Assembly: GCA_032622095.1 (NCBI GenBank)
Contig: CP136064.1
Span: 141,003,954-141,067,953, forward strand
Reading direction: 5' to 3'
Source of the DNA: Siphonodentalium dalli
Taxonomy: Eukaryota; Mollusca; Scaphopoda; Gadilida; Siphonodentaliidae
DNA length: 64,000 nt
In this document: one piece after another, positions 36,413 through 48,885 of the stretch
Numbering within the stretch: the stretch's first letter is position 1
How the letters are laid out: each line of letters opens with the position of its first letter
Notes under the pieces: generated by a model
The model's input: only the letters and a program-made list of their open reading frames with translations
The model's database searches: none
Told to the model about the DNA's origin: nothing
Translations under genes and position numbers: made by a program

Positions 36413-38699
36413 CTAGTATCCCACGATGTTGGCGGAGCTAACGACTTTGTCCCACATCAATAGCTACCATGTGGTGAGCTTTTTATAGGTTATCAGATAA
36501 ATTCACACCAATCAGCACCAATAAGAATAATTCAGTAGCAGACCTATCGATCCTGTTTTAGGTGACGTCAATTAAGCTCAGCGCGCTAGAACAATGTCAC
36601 GATTGGTGAAACTGCTAGTTCAAGGGTAATTCATAACCACGATGTTTCACGTGCTTTTATACGCTCACTGTCAATAGTTACGGGGACATGGTGCATGATT
36701 TAAACGTGACGTTGTTGTCAATCAGATTGTTAGTTACAACCTGGTGTGGGAACAAGCGTTGTTTGTTATATGTGTCCCTATGAAATAGCTGTAATTTTAA
36801 ATGACATACGATGTGCTCTCTTTCGTCAGGACCTTTGCGTGGATAATAATTTTCAAACGTTATCTCACTGTAGATACTTCTGTTTAAAAAAGGGTACACA
36901 ATTATTGACGCGTGTATTATCAATGGAACTACGCGAAATTCCGCGGAAGACTGAAAATAGTTTATTACAGCGATAAGTTCTAAAGAAAAACAAATGATCC
37001 CGTTTTATTACGTATTCAGTTATTTGGGTTTCTGTGTGTAATATTTAACCATTGGGTAGGCACTATTCTCTTAAGCGCATGATGGAAATTTTCCACCAAA
37101 ATTTAGAGATGCTTAATTTGCCAACGGAACAGCTGATATTGTTTGCATAAGTTTCGCTACTTCGGCGTCTAAATTCTTGTTTCGATAAACAATACTTGCA
37201 GTTTTGTAGAATTGCTTACAATAAGGATAACATAAAGAGAACACATATCGCCGCTCGTGAAGATTCGCATATTGCAGGTATTATTCGGCAAACTATAGGT
37301 ATTCTCTATGTTCGCATAGTGCTGAATAGAACGCAACATGTTCGGGCTCTAATTAATAGTCCTGCATAATATTCGTGTGACAAATGGTTAACTTGTAACT
37401 GGATTCAACATTTAGAAATGAGGCAAAACACATATGGCTTATATTGAATAGAATACGTTTCGTGTGAATACCCAAATATATCATCCAATTATTGATACAA
37501 AACATGGTATATATTGTCTATCTATCAGCAAGTATTTATGGGCAAATTGTGGGAACAGCTATATAATCACATTAATCGTATAAGCAGTCTAACACAATAG
37601 AGTTACTGTCCGTGGCTCGTTTCTGCGCTTTATGTCTGGGAATATATTGTTAATAGAGACTGGGGGTAAATACATCATTACACGGCTTGTTGAGGGGGGA
37701 TCGCCTCGGGGGATACGAGCCTCTGCCGGGGCATACCACACAGTATCCCCCTCAAAAAGCCGTGTAACTTATATTATGGACAGTTATATGCGTGCGGCGA
37801 CCTTCCTGGCATCGTATGTGGATGTGGAGTGGAATCACGTGATCGCATACATCTCACACGCATAAAATAAGAAAGTCCGCCCAAATTATTCACGAGTGGG
37901 CTAAAATTAAGCCTCGTGTTTCCCATTTATCGTTTCTTTTACGAATGGAAGATAACCAAATGCACACAAAACGCAATAAGAACGCGACTGTAACTCGGCG
38001 TGTCATTTTTATGCAAAGTTTTTGATGCGTCCGAACCTGAACCAAATTTGTCCGAACCTGAACGAAAATTGTGTCTGAACCTGAACAAAATCATCGGGAA
38101 TATTGCGAATCCGAACCCTGAACATTTTGAAATTTTCAAAGGTCGTTTTTCGGAGTTAGACAATAAAAATATCGCCGGTTTTGAATTCCGAAGATGTGTG
38201 GTAACATAATCTACCCACAACAATACATAAATTCGCGGATCCATGATCCCAGGGCCAAAAAAATGCGAAAAAGCGAACATTTCACCGCCTCGATAAAATT
38301 TCGAAAAATTATGACGACTTGACACGCCAAATACAACAATTCACATGCCTGTCACGCGAAAGGCGTGTTACATATGTGTTGGGCATACAAATTCCTACAT
38401 AACTGTTTAAAGGTGTATCACCGAAAGATATCGTTAATTGATGCTTGGAGACAATATACACACTTACCGTTTATCTTCTTTACTCGGCGCCGCCATCTTG
38501 GAATGTCCGAACCTAAACGGGTATCCGACAGTGGATGTGCTAGTAAACAAAAATGCAATTGATTGATAAATCACATCAAGTGTTCTGTCGAAAATTGCAA
38601 CAAAGCCTGTGTATATTTGGAACTAGCAGGGTTATCTGGCATTGCCCAGGTTAAAGTGATGTGAAACCCTCTGTGGATATTTGGTGGGAATAGAGAATA

Positions 38700-39392
38700 C
38701 TCTTGCTCTCAAAGCGTTACACGTATTCTCATAAATTGTATATCCAAATGGCATCACAAAACATGATTCTTACACATGGAATATAAGTAGTGTCTCACCT
38801 TGTCAGGTCGGAGCGATTATCATTTTGTTTATCGCGTATAATCCGTCGCACCAATAAAGAAGTATTTATTTATTTACAACTGCGTATACTTCAGACGTTA
38901 TAGCATGAAACATGAACATCATAAACACATTAGTTCGAAAAAATAAAAGACGACAATTGTGTTTTACATAGAGATGTATCAATCAATCAATAAATCTAGT
39001 ATATCATATCTTCATGAAGATACAGATGTTTTAAAGATATGTCCAGGTGCTCCTCTGTTCTGGTGCTATATACTGGCTAATCATTTTCAGTTTAAAAGAA
39101 TTGATGTTATGCATGTATAGCAGCTACATATGCCCGACACAGCGATATTTTGAGTTGTTTATGTTAGGTGATGAGTCTGTTCTAAAAAATGAAAGAAATC
39201 CTCTGTATATAGGGCAGATATACCCTTGCCAGATGTCAATATTGGAGGATCCTGAAAAGTCATGTGCTACGGACTGCGTTTTCCTTTATCTCAGAAGTAA
39301 CCATATTTGACTGCTCTACATTTCCATATCTCTTGGCAATTGTAACTTTTTTTGTGGAAACTATATTGAATGCGACAGACTCAATCGTGTTA
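38700..39392. other. No gene recognised
   Basis: AT-rich DNA between two mobile elements. A frame at 39047-39310 has no family signature and no splice support. Confidence 0.4.
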
Positions 39393-39435
39393 TAGTCCAG
39401 GCGCTTGGTGCATGAAAATGTAAGAATTGCACAAA

Positions 39436-40256
39436 AGATGGACTGTCGTCCGGTGCATACCCCCTTGTGGATTACTGCCTGGTGTGGGCATATCTATAAC
39501 TTATGACTGCTATACTCAGACAGATTGGACCCAAAAAATCAGCATTTTCATATAAACAAAAGATGAATAACTATAGAACAAAAAAACAAAACAAAAACAG
39601 TTGAATGTGCCATTAAATGTCCTCATAGTGGTGAACATCCATACAACATTTCATTGAGATCTGAGCATTACTGTTCCAAGTTATGACCTGAACAGACATC
39701 AGATGGACCAAACAGCCAACATTTCCAGATAAACAAAGATGAATAACTCTAGAATGGAAAAGCGGAACAGAACAATGGAACCCTCTATTGAATGTCCTCA
39801 TAGTAGTGAACATCCATACCAAATTTCATTGAGATCCCAGCACAACTGTTGAAGTTACGACATGAACAGACACCAGACGGACCAAAAATCCAACATTTCC
39901 AGATAAACAAAGATAAATAACTCTAGAATAGAAAATCCGAACAAAACGATGGAACCCTCTAGTTAATGTCCTCATAGTTGTGAACATCCATACCAAATTT
40001 CATTGAGATCTCAGCACAACTGTTGAAGTTACGACATGAACAGACACCAGACAGACCAAAAAGCCAACATTTCCAGATAAACAAAGATGAATAACTCTAG
40101 AACGGAAAATCTGAAACCTCTATTTAATGTCCTCATAGTAGTGAACATCCATACCTAATTTCATTGAGATCTGAGCACTACTGTTCAAGTTATGACATGA
40201 ACAGACATCGGACGGACGGACAGGTGCAAAACAGTATACCCAAAAAGGGGGTATAA
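39436..40256 (+). mobile_element. 0.8-kb repeat inserted in the F3 left arm
   Basis: Interrupts 'gaattgcacaaa' / 'ttatgataaaagc', which is continuous in the right arm near 60.33-60.36 kb. The ends have an inverted pair 'catacccccttgtgg' / 'ccaaaaagggggtat'. The body is four to five ~178-bp units ('gaataactctagaa', 'aatgtcctcatagt', 'gaacatccatacc', 'gagatctcagcac') with a GGACGGACGGAC tail. Frames inside are period artefacts. Confidence 0.75.
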
Positions 40257-40438
40257 TTATGATAAAAGCATGAAACTTGCCACATAAGTTCCTTGGACCT
40301 TACTGATCATTTTCAGATATGGACCCCATCGAGATTTGGTCTCGCTTAGCAACGGTTGCTAGGCAACTACCCGAAAGTATAAAATGTTCATATAAGGATG
40401 GATTACAGTATTTCATTCAACATTAGTTGTTGTGGATT

Positions 40439-40645
40439 GATAACTTTCCCGCGTTTTCTTGTATTAGCGCGAAAGTATTGTATTCACAGCTCGATGAATA
40501 ATGTATGTTATGAGTAGGCAGAGTTTTCATTAAGCCAGCAGCCAATGAAAAGTTGTTATTGGAGAATTGATTTCGGCGGGAAATTAGTGGAGTGTAGTCA
40601 CTTCTAGTCCTAACTTTGTTGGATCAGCACAAAAGTTTTTATTTA
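40439..40645 (+). repeat. Split direct repeat A1
   Basis: Starts GATAACTTTCCCGCG and ends 'tttttattta'. Matches A2 at 48679-48885 with few differences. Confidence 0.95.
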
Positions 40646-40682
40646 TCGTCAAAACAATCGTTGTACTTGGGAACTTTTCGTC

Positions 40683-41882
40683 ATGGAACAACACCAGCAT
40701 GATGCAGCTACACTGATTCCGGAGTCGATACAAAAGGCAGTAGATGCGGCAGTCCAGTTATCGCAGAATGGAATGCTAACGGAGCTGAAACAGCTATTGG
40801 CGGTTGAGTTGGGAGGACTTCACACGAAGATAAGTAGTACACAAGTCGACTTATCTCAGCAGCAAATGCGACAGATAGACACCTTAAATGAGTCTAAATA
40901 TACTTTTAAAAAGAAAAGTCATGAAGACCAGTTCAAGTCTAATGCCAAAGTATTGTCAAATTTGAATGCGGCCAGTGCTTCACTCAGTAAAGATAAAGTG
41001 GAACAAGCAGATTTTGATTGTGCAAGGCAAAAGGTGCAAGATGGTATGGATTTGTTAAATTTTAGACAAAAATGCATTAAGATAGCAGATTCAAATGAAA
41101 ATGGTTGGTCTGTAGTACATGAGTATCTTTCTAATCCTTTAGCGGACGACTCTGAAGACGAAAATAAACTCAGCAAGGCAGTCAATGCTGCAGCGCGGAA
41201 AGCCAAGTCAGCTAAAAACAAAAAGAAAGCTACACGACCGCGTCCTTATTCAATTGCTGAGTCTGCAGTCCGAGGGAAAGCCAGTTCACAACATTCAGCT
41301 CCAAAGTCCGACCGAGGCATCAAGCCGGGACAGTGCTGGAACTGTCATTTATATGGGCATTGGTTTAGAGACTGCACGGCCCCCAAGAACGACCGAAATA
41401 AGATGAGTATTGATAATGTTTACATTAGTACCAGTTTCGGCGGTGAGGGGGTCAATGTTGTCGAGAAATCACAACAAAGCGAATGTCGCAATAACAAGAG
41501 TAATGATTTGAATCACACTCAAATGTTAACGCAGGGTGGTGAACGCATACAACTGATTCGGCCCGAATATAACAAAGCAATATCGCAGTACAGCGATGTG
41601 TTTACATGCAGTCGGTTCAGTGATCAGAGCGAGCGAGCGGAATCGCAGTTGAGCGAACTATTGTTTACAAATAATCGCTTGAGTGAACAGGCAGAGAGTC
41701 AGTTACCGAAAATGATAGTACAAACAGACAACGCTGTTGGGTTTTCGTTTAAAGTGAATGAGCATTCTCCGGTCGGTAGTTTGCGTGAGAACATTGGAGA
41801 ATGGAGAAATTTAAGCGATGTTAACACTCATGTTATTGATGTTATCCAGAATGGTTATAGATTTAATAACCATTTAGCATGA
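40683..41882 (+). CDS. Gag-like protein of the DIRS/PAT-like element
   Basis: 399 codons, intact. N-terminal helical/Gln-rich part (residues 1-75), a conserved DIRS-Gag-type central segment (YTFKKKSHEDQFKSN, later LLNFRQKCIKIAD and GWSVVHEY, with ADDSEDE), a Lys/Arg-rich linker (about 165-185), and one CCHC zinc knuckle C-x2-C-x4-H-x4-C at 218-231 (CWNCHLYGHWFRDC). The C-terminal 150 residues are Ser/Gln/Glu-rich. Gag proteins of this group package the RNA into particles. The start ATG at 40683 follows A1 by 37 bp. The stop overlaps the next start as ATGA (41879-41882), which suggests termination-reinitiation for the polymerase. Confidence 0.85.
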   Translation: MEQHQHDAATLIPESIQKAVDAAVQLSQNGMLTELKQLLAVELGGLHTKISSTQVDLSQQQMRQIDTLNESKYTFKKKSHEDQFKSNAKVLSNLNAASASLSKDKVEQADFDCARQKVQDGMDLLNFRQKCIKIADSNENGWSVVHEYLSNPLADDSEDENKLSKAVNAAARKAKSAKNKKKATRPRPYSIAESAVRGKASSQHSAPKSDRGIKPGQCWNCHLYGHWFRDCTAPKNDRNKMSIDNVYISTSFGGEGVNVVEKSQQSECRNNKSNDLNHTQMLTQGGERIQLIRPEYNKAISQYSDVFTCSRFSDQSERAESQLSELLFTNNRLSEQAESQLPKMIVQTDNAVGFSFKVNEHSPVGSLRENIGEWRNLSDVNTHVIDVIQNGYRFNNHLA

Positions 41883-41997
41883 TGACTGATGTGGCGGTGT
41901 TAAAGAATAATAAATCAGCATTAGATAGCAAAATTTTCGTTGAAAAAGAAATATACACTTTGCTTAAATCGGGTCGGATACAGCAAGTGCTAAATAT

Positions 41998-44900
41998 TAG
42001 TCTGGTCGATAAAAGGTTTGACCTAGAACAAATTTGGACTAAGTTGGTTTGTATACCATTTTGAAGAGGAATATATCCTCTATAACATATCCAAAATCCG
42101 CTAAAATCCGCTTTGAGCATTTTCTGTAATTCAAGATGGCGTCCAAGATGGCTGCCATTTTCCTATAAGTCAGCTTGATGCAATTATAGTGAGAACATCT
42201 TGTCATATGTATACACATGTATACATTTTTATGAAGCTAAGACATAACGCCACCTTTATGTGCAAAATTGGAACTCCCCGTCCAAGATGGCCACCAAAAT
42301 GGCGACCGGAAGTGGAATTTTTACGTTTTGTTTACTAATATCTTTAAGATAAGTTTCTGTGGTTTGGAACTGGTTGAGAATTGTGACTTTATTTTGTATT
42401 TAGCATGGTAACTGACCATTGGAGCAATGCAATATGCTGTTTGTGTGGTCCACACCCATTCCGATCACTCAAAAATTCGATTTTACAAAACGCGGTATAA
42501 CATTTCACAAAAGATCCCCGAGATTCTAATCATATTTCACCAAGAAGTGGGAAGAACTGTGTAATGTAAGTGATGCATTCTATATCTTATTGATATTCGA
42601 ACTCAATGGTACCAAAATTTGTCACTTTGGATCAAAATGGCTGCCAAAATGGCCACCAAAATATGGAAAATGGTAATTATTATCCTAGCGTGCCATGCAA
42701 CCGCTTACAAGTTGTGGTGATGCACACAATTGGCTATTCTGTCTTATATAGCTTGAGTACTAACATTTCTGATGCACCTTGGGTATGTATTACTATTTTA
42801 ACCACTGAAATTACCAGAATTATTCGAAATTTTCTGTCACAAACCGGATATCAAAATCAGCAAAAAATCGATGTTCAGGTTTGAGCCATTTTTTAAAAGC
42901 AAAATGGAACTATGTTTGGTATCAAAGATGTTCATTGTTTTGATATGTGTTACATGTGTCACACTGAGTTATTTTAGACAAAATTACTCATGATGGCTTC
43001 CAAAATGGCAACCAAATTTGGTAAACATTATTATATACATATACATATGTGTATATACGTGGTGTATATGTATACATAATCAGTGGTGACTCATATGCTA
43101 CTTAATCAACTAAATGTTCTATTCTGGTGGTCCCGGTACCCTACGAGTCATCACAAGTTCATTTTGAGGAATGCAATATGGATTTTGCCAAAAAGCTTCC
43201 TTGTTTTTGAACGGAAATGGACAGAACGTGGATACGGAACTGAAAGGGGTCATATTATGTGGCTATTCTGGCCCATTAGCATCAACATTGATCAACTTAA
43301 TACAGTGTGTTTGTCTGTTGACTGTATGGTCATATGCGAGGTAAGTAGGTATACATGGAGTTATTGTATCCATGAATCATGTGAATAGTTATACAACGTG
43401 TGACCATATGGTCATGGATGAGATGTCCATAGTGAGGTATAGGTATATAAGGAGTAGCAGTATGGTGATGTGTGAGGCGAACATGTTTACAGTGAGTGAC
43501 TGTCTGGTCATTGAAGTGGTGTATGGTCATAACGAGAGCAGCTACACTGTCCTGTATGTATATATGGAGTAAATGTGTGCTCAGAGGTGGGCTGTACATA
43601 TGTACATCGGGTGGCTGTATTGTCATGGGTGGGTGTATATGTATACATATGTTGGATGTATGGTAATGGATGGCTGTATGTATAAATAAGATGTGGTTGT
43701 ATGGTTATGGGTAATGTGTATATGTGTACATGGAATGACTGCACGTTATTGGTGAAGTGTATATGCATACCTGGAGTACACTTTGATGGCCATTGGCGGC
43801 TAGTGTATATAGAGAGTGACCTCATGGTGATGGGTGGGATGTCTATATTTATATGTAGGGCCTATTGTATTGTCATTGGTGGTGTGTACAAGTATACATT
43901 GAATAGCTGAATGCTCATGGAGAGGGTGTATATGTATACAGCGAGCGGCTGAATTGTCACGATTGAGCTGTATATGCAAGTCTGAAGTACGAATGGCCGT
44001 GTGTTCGGGGTATTGGTATAGCTAGAAGCTGTGGCCATTGATGAAGTATATATATATATATACACCTGGAGTGATGCTGTGGTCATGGGTGAGGTGTATA
44101 TGTATATCATGAGTGACTACATGGCCATGACACGGCCAATATGTACATAGGTATATAGGGATTGACAGTATGGCAAAATTAATGGTTGGGTGAATTGATA
44201 TACAAGGAGTGACTATGATCACGAATGTGGTTTATGCGTATACAGCAAGAGGCTGAATTGCCATGGTCAGGTGTATGTGCAAGTCTGGAGTGTATGAATG
44301 GCCGTATGCGCGGTATGAGACATTGATATATCTAGAAGGGCTGTAAGTCCACTTTTGTGAGGTCTATATGTATATATATGGAGTGACTCTATGGTTTTGG
44401 GTTGGGTGTATATGTATATCTTGAGTGGCTATATGGCATCGGGTGTCGCAAATATGTATATATACAGGGAGTGAGACTGTATGACCACTGGTGAGGCAAA
44501 TAGGTATACAAGAAGTTATGTATGATCATGGATGTAGCGAACAGGTATGGAGTGACTGTATGGTCATCGGTGAGGTGTATATGTATATCTTTAGTGGCTG
44601 TATAGCTATGCATGTAACAAATAAATATACATGGAGTGACTGTATGGCCTATGGTTAGGCGAATGGGTATACAAGAGGTTACTTTGTGTTCATGTATGTA
44701 GTGAATATGTATAGAGGTCATGTGAGGTGTTGGAGTATACCTGGTGTGTCTGAATGGTTATTCACGGCTATAGGGCCATGCGTTGGTGTATGGGTAAACC
44801 CAACTGTGGCTGTATGGTTGTTAATGGGTGATGTGTATGTCTATACATGGCCATTTACGTGGTGTTCATGTATATATGGAGTGACTGCATGCTCATGTGT

Positions 44901-46377
44901 GATTTGTACTGGTGCACCTTTGTGTGACTATCGCTTTCCACAATAACTCAAGGATATGTTAATCGATTGATGTAATATCAGAGTGTTCTCCACATTAATT
45001 GCGTTTTATATGAAATGTGAAGAAAACGGTTTTCCTGACAATTGTTTATTAGTTAATAATTTTTATGCTAATGAGCCAGAGTAGCCACATAATATGATAC
45101 CTTTCAGTTCAGTTACAACGTTCTGTCTGTTTCCGTTAAAAAACATGGACAGAATCCCAAAAGAGGTGTTCGGCAAAATCCATACTGCATCCCTTAAAAT
45201 GAATTTGTCGTGCATCATAAGGTGCTGGAACAACCATAATATAAGATTAAGTTGTCAGTTGATTAAGTAGCATGTTTAATAACCAAGTGAGTCACAATTT
45301 GCTACCATTTCGGAACAGCAGAGAATAATGTTCGGAATATAAACTTTTTACCAAATTTGGTTGCCATTTTGCAAGTCATCTTGAGTAATATTGTCTAAAA
45401 CACCACACTATGCCATATTTAACGCATATCAAAATAAAAAGGACATTTGATACTAAAGATAGTTCCATTTTACTTGAAAAAAAATGGTCCAAACATGAAA
45501 AGTAATTTTTTTTTGCCGAGGTTGATGCTGTTTGTGATAGAAAAATCCCATAATTCTGGTAATTTCAGAATAGTAAATAGTAAAAATTAATCAAGGTGCA
45601 TAAGAAATGTTGGTATTCAATGTATATAAGACAGAATAGTCATTTGTGTACATCACCACAACTTGTAAGCGGTTGCATGGCACGCTGTGATAATAATTAC
45701 CATTTTCCATATTTTGGCGGCCATTTTGACAGCCATTTTGAGCCAAACTGACAATTTTGGTACCATTGAGTTCGAATATCAATAAGATATAGAATGCATC
45801 ACTTACATTGCACAGTTCTTCCCACTTCTTGGTGAAATATGACCAGAATCCCAAAGGGGATCTTTTGTGAAATGTTATACCGCGTTTTGTAAAATCGAAT
45901 TTTTGAGTGATCGGAAGGGGTGTGAACCCCACGAACAGCACATTGCATTGCTCCAATGGTCAGTTAATATGCTATATATAAAATAAAGTCACAATTCTTA
46001 ACCAGTTCCAAACCACAGAAACTTATCTTAAAAGTATTAGTTAAAAACATAAAAAAATCCACTTCCGGTCGCCATTTCGGCGGCCATCTTGGATGGGCAG
46101 TTCCAATTTTGGCACATAAAGATGGCGTTATGTCATAGCCTCACAAAAATGTATACATATGACAAGTTGTTCTCACTATAATTGCATCAAGCTGACTTAT
46201 AGGAAAATGGCAGCCATCTTGGACGCCATCTTGAATTACAAAAAATGCTCAAAGCGGATTTTAGCGGATTTTGGATATGTTATAGAGGAGAGCTTCCTCT
46301 TCAAAATGGTATAAAAACCAACTTAGTCCGAATTTTTTCTAGGTTGACCCTAAAATTTGAGTTTATCGACCAGACTA
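41998..46377. mobile_element. Foldback element F2 (4,380 bp) nested in the retroelement
   Basis: The ends TAGTCTGGTCGATAAA (41998) and its inverse (ending 46377) are flanked by TAT (41995-41997 and 46378-46380). The arms (41998 to about 43300 and about 45000 to 46377) are inverted copies, and the inner part is satellite. Removing F2 plus one TAT restores the RT frame. The arms match F1 and F3 arms in part. They are rich in (C)CAAGATGGC and CCAAAATGGC motifs. No protein-coding gene is recognised. Confidence 0.9.
43310..44935 (+). repeat. Satellite core of F2
   Basis: Degenerate 42-45 bp units of the type 'tggtcatgggtgaggtg' plus 'tatatgtatacatggagtg'; same family as 100-1253 (inverted) and 56.0-59.0 kb. 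Long frames on both strands are artefacts. Confidence 0.9.
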
Positions 46378-47537
46378 TATTCCGAAAGTGGTTAATCCTC
46401 TAACGGTGGCTTATAATAGGTCCGGAAAACCTAGGTTGGTTTTAGACTGTAGACATGTTAACCCAAATTTACATCAGTTCAAACATAAATATGAAGATGC
46501 TTCAGTAGTGAGGCATTTATTTGAGAAAGGGAGTTATCTGTTTACATTTGATTTAGGATCAGCATATCATCACATTTTGATAAATTCAGATTATTGTGAA
46601 TATTTGGGTTTTGCTTGGTTATATTCTGATGGCATAATTAAATATGGGAAGTGAGGGAAGTGGTAAAACATTGGAGAAGTCAAGGAATGAAAATTGTCAT
46701 GTTCTTAGATGATGGAATCGGGGGAAATTCTGATTATTTTTCAGCGTCAAGGGACGCAGTACAAATCAAAGAAGATTTGTACAGGTTCGGATTTATTTTA
46801 TCCGATGAAAAGTGTAATTGGGAACCGAAACAGAACGTAACGTGGTTGGTATTAATTTGGAATACTGTAGAAGGTAAAATAACAGTTTCTGAGGAACGGG
46901 TGTGTAGATTACAACGTTCCATTGATCTCTTGCTTGATCTTGTGAGAAAAGGAAATAGTTTGGTACGAGCGCGTACGTTAGCCGGTTTGGCGGGTCAAAT
47001 CATATCGTGTATGATTGTTTTCGGAAACGATGCCCGATTGAATACGAGATATATATTTGATTTTCTCAATGGCAGAGCCAGTTGGAATTCGAAAGTGATG
47101 TTGAACGCTCAAGTTCTTGAGGAACTTAACTTTTGGAATTCAAATTTTAAGTGTATGATATGGAATGTACAGACGTTGCTCCTGATTTGGTCGCTTGGAG
47201 CGATGCCTCGGGTGAGGGTTACGGCGGTTTGATAAAAGATAACGACCGCAGTATAGTTATAAAAGAGCAAAGTTCCGTCGGTTATGATAAATCCGGATTT
47301 CGGGAATCTGGTTCGGTTTTTAAACAAAAAGCACGCAAACGTTTCGGAGAAACAGGATTTTGTGCGTTTGACAACCGGATTTTGTGAATCTGGTAGTGTT
47401 AATAAACGCGACGGTAAGAAAACCGGATTTTGTGAATCTGGTTGCAGAAAACGCCATTTCAAATGAATGCTCTCAAAATAAATTTTGAATGATGCATATA
47501 CGTTTTGTAATGACATAATAATTTTTCAGGTCTGAGG

Positions 47538-48415
47538 TTGAAGGATAACATTCAAAATAAAGTTGTGGAAGCAGGACTTTCTGTGGATCGAGAAAAGGGA
47601 CTGATAGACAGTTTAAGCATGTATATAGTTGGTGCTAAGAGCGATTCAACCTCAAAGACATATTTGGCAGGTTTCCAGAGATGGGAAAGGTTTGCTAAAC
47701 AAAAGGGATATGACGTGTTGCCAGCTAAGCCAATATGTGTGGCTTTATATTTGACTTATTTGTTGGATAACCATGTTTCTAATCATGTCATTAACTCCGC
47801 AAAGTATTCAATCAAGTGGGCTCACAAGTTAAATGATTTGGTTGATCCTACAGACAACGGTTACATAAATTGTTTGCAAGAGTCGGCTAAGAGAAATTTC
47901 TCTAAGCTGACAAATCGTAAAGATCCGGTAACAAAAGAAATGCTAATTGATTTGTGCGAAATGTTCAAAAGTTCTGAAGATTTTTTTGACATTCGTGATT
48001 TAACTATGCTCTTGTTTGGATTTTCTGGCTTTTTGCGTTACAATGAATTATCATCACTCAGAAAGAATGATGTGCAAGTTCTTGAAGATCATGTGAAGTT
48101 GATAATTAGAAAAAGTAAGACAGATAAGTACAGACAAGGAGTGGTGGCTTGATTAAATTTAGATATAATGATAAAAAGTTGAGTTATACAACTGTTAAAG
48201 ATCGATTGATCAGTAAGCTCAAGCTAGTGAGCAATGGCCTAGATTTAGGCTTGCATAGCCTGAGGGCTGGTGGTGCTACATTAGCGGATAATTCTAATGT
48301 AAAAGAGCGTTGTTTGAAACGTCATGGAAGATGGGCTTCCGATAGTAGCAAAGACAGATATGTGCAAGACAACCTGACATATCGTTTGCAAGTTTCAAGC
48401 AAGCTTGGCCTTTGA
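47538..48415 (+). pseudogene. Tyrosine recombinase of the DIRS/PAT-like element, internally deleted
   Basis: The first frame (47538-48152) has the N-terminal SAM-like/core-binding part (SKTYLAGFQRWERFAKQKG) and the first catalytic-Arg box (FLRYNELSSLRKNDV), reaching KSKTDKYRQG. It ends at a TGA, and the second frame (48149-48415) starts in an overlapping ATGA. The second frame holds LSYTTV, the H-x-x-R box HSLR (residues 36-39), KRHGRW with the second His (59) and the nucleophile Tyr (71, DRYVQD). Compared with the usual family layout, roughly 40-50 residues between the first Arg box and LSYTTV are missing, so a deletion plus frame change inactivates it. Confidence 0.85.
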
Positions 48416-48619
48416 GTAAATGTGTCTAATTACTTTGTTTATATTGAAATTGAGTTTATAGATGTTGCATATGTTAAATTGACATGTTGAGAAACTATAT
48501 GTATAGTGTGACAGTCACAATAATATTTTTAATATTCAGGTTAAATTACAAAACTAATTTACATGAAGGGCAATTGATATTTAATATGCATCGGCGGCCA
48601 GTTTTTTTGTAATGCTCTA

Positions 48620-48678
48620 GATGGCCTGGCTCGAATGCTTTAGTAGTTTGTTATCATTATGGTAGAATTGGGAATACT
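48620..48678 (+). repeat. Split direct repeat B1
   Basis: 59 bp from 'gatggcctgg' to 'gggaatact'; copy B2 at 49317-49375. Immediately followed by A2. Confidence 0.95.
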
Positions 48679-48885
48679 GATAACTTTCCCACGTTTTCTT
48701 GTATTAGCGCGAAAGTATTGTATTCACAGCTCGATGAATAATGTATGTTATGAGTAGGCGGAGTTTTCATTAAGCCAGCAGCCAATGAAAAGTTGTTATT
48801 GGAGAATTGATTTCGGCGGGAAATCAGTGGAGTGTAGTCACTTCTAGTCCTAACTTTGTTGGATCAGCACACAAATTTTTATTTA
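48679..48885 (+). repeat. Split direct repeat A2
   Basis: 207-bp copy of A1. The B1/A2 junction is the one expected in a circular DNA intermediate. Confidence 0.95.

Larger units (their letters stand above)
35529..38533. mobile_element. 3.0-kb foldback element with ~530-bp arms and 5-bp duplication
   Basis: The arms 35529-36060 and 38000-38533 are inverted copies with only scattered differences. The ends are CACTGTCGGATACCCG and its inverse. GATGT flanks both sides (35524-35528 and 38534-38538), and the related repeat at about 15128-15150 shows the unfilled site. CAC-initial ends with 5-bp duplications are the general pattern of Transib/RAG-type elements, but the long arms and lack of any transposase make that only a hint. 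Inner arm ends carry several 'gttcaggttcgga' repeats. Confidence 0.8.
41879..47387 (+). pseudogene. RT/RNase H polyprotein, interrupted and deleted
   Basis: Begins with ATG at 41879 inside the gag stop. The N-terminal part (41879-41997) is cut by F2 (41998-46377). It resumes at 46381 in the same frame, since removing 4,383 nt is a multiple of three. Visible RT motifs: RLVLDCRHVNP, then FTFDLGSAYHH (first catalytic Asp), then YLGFAW. A deletion of about 30 residues and a frame change near 46650 remove the segment normally holding the LPFGL-type motif. The second frame carries FLDDG (46702-46716, catalytic Asp pair). A further shift near 47150 leads to an RNase H-like start, WSDASGEGYGG. The frame then runs into 'ccggattttgtgaatctgg' repeats (47290-47450). 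Not functional. Confidence 0.85.

Noticed and set aside
43330-44946. Open frames in the F2 core
   Set aside because: Same satellite as above; frames appear on both strands.
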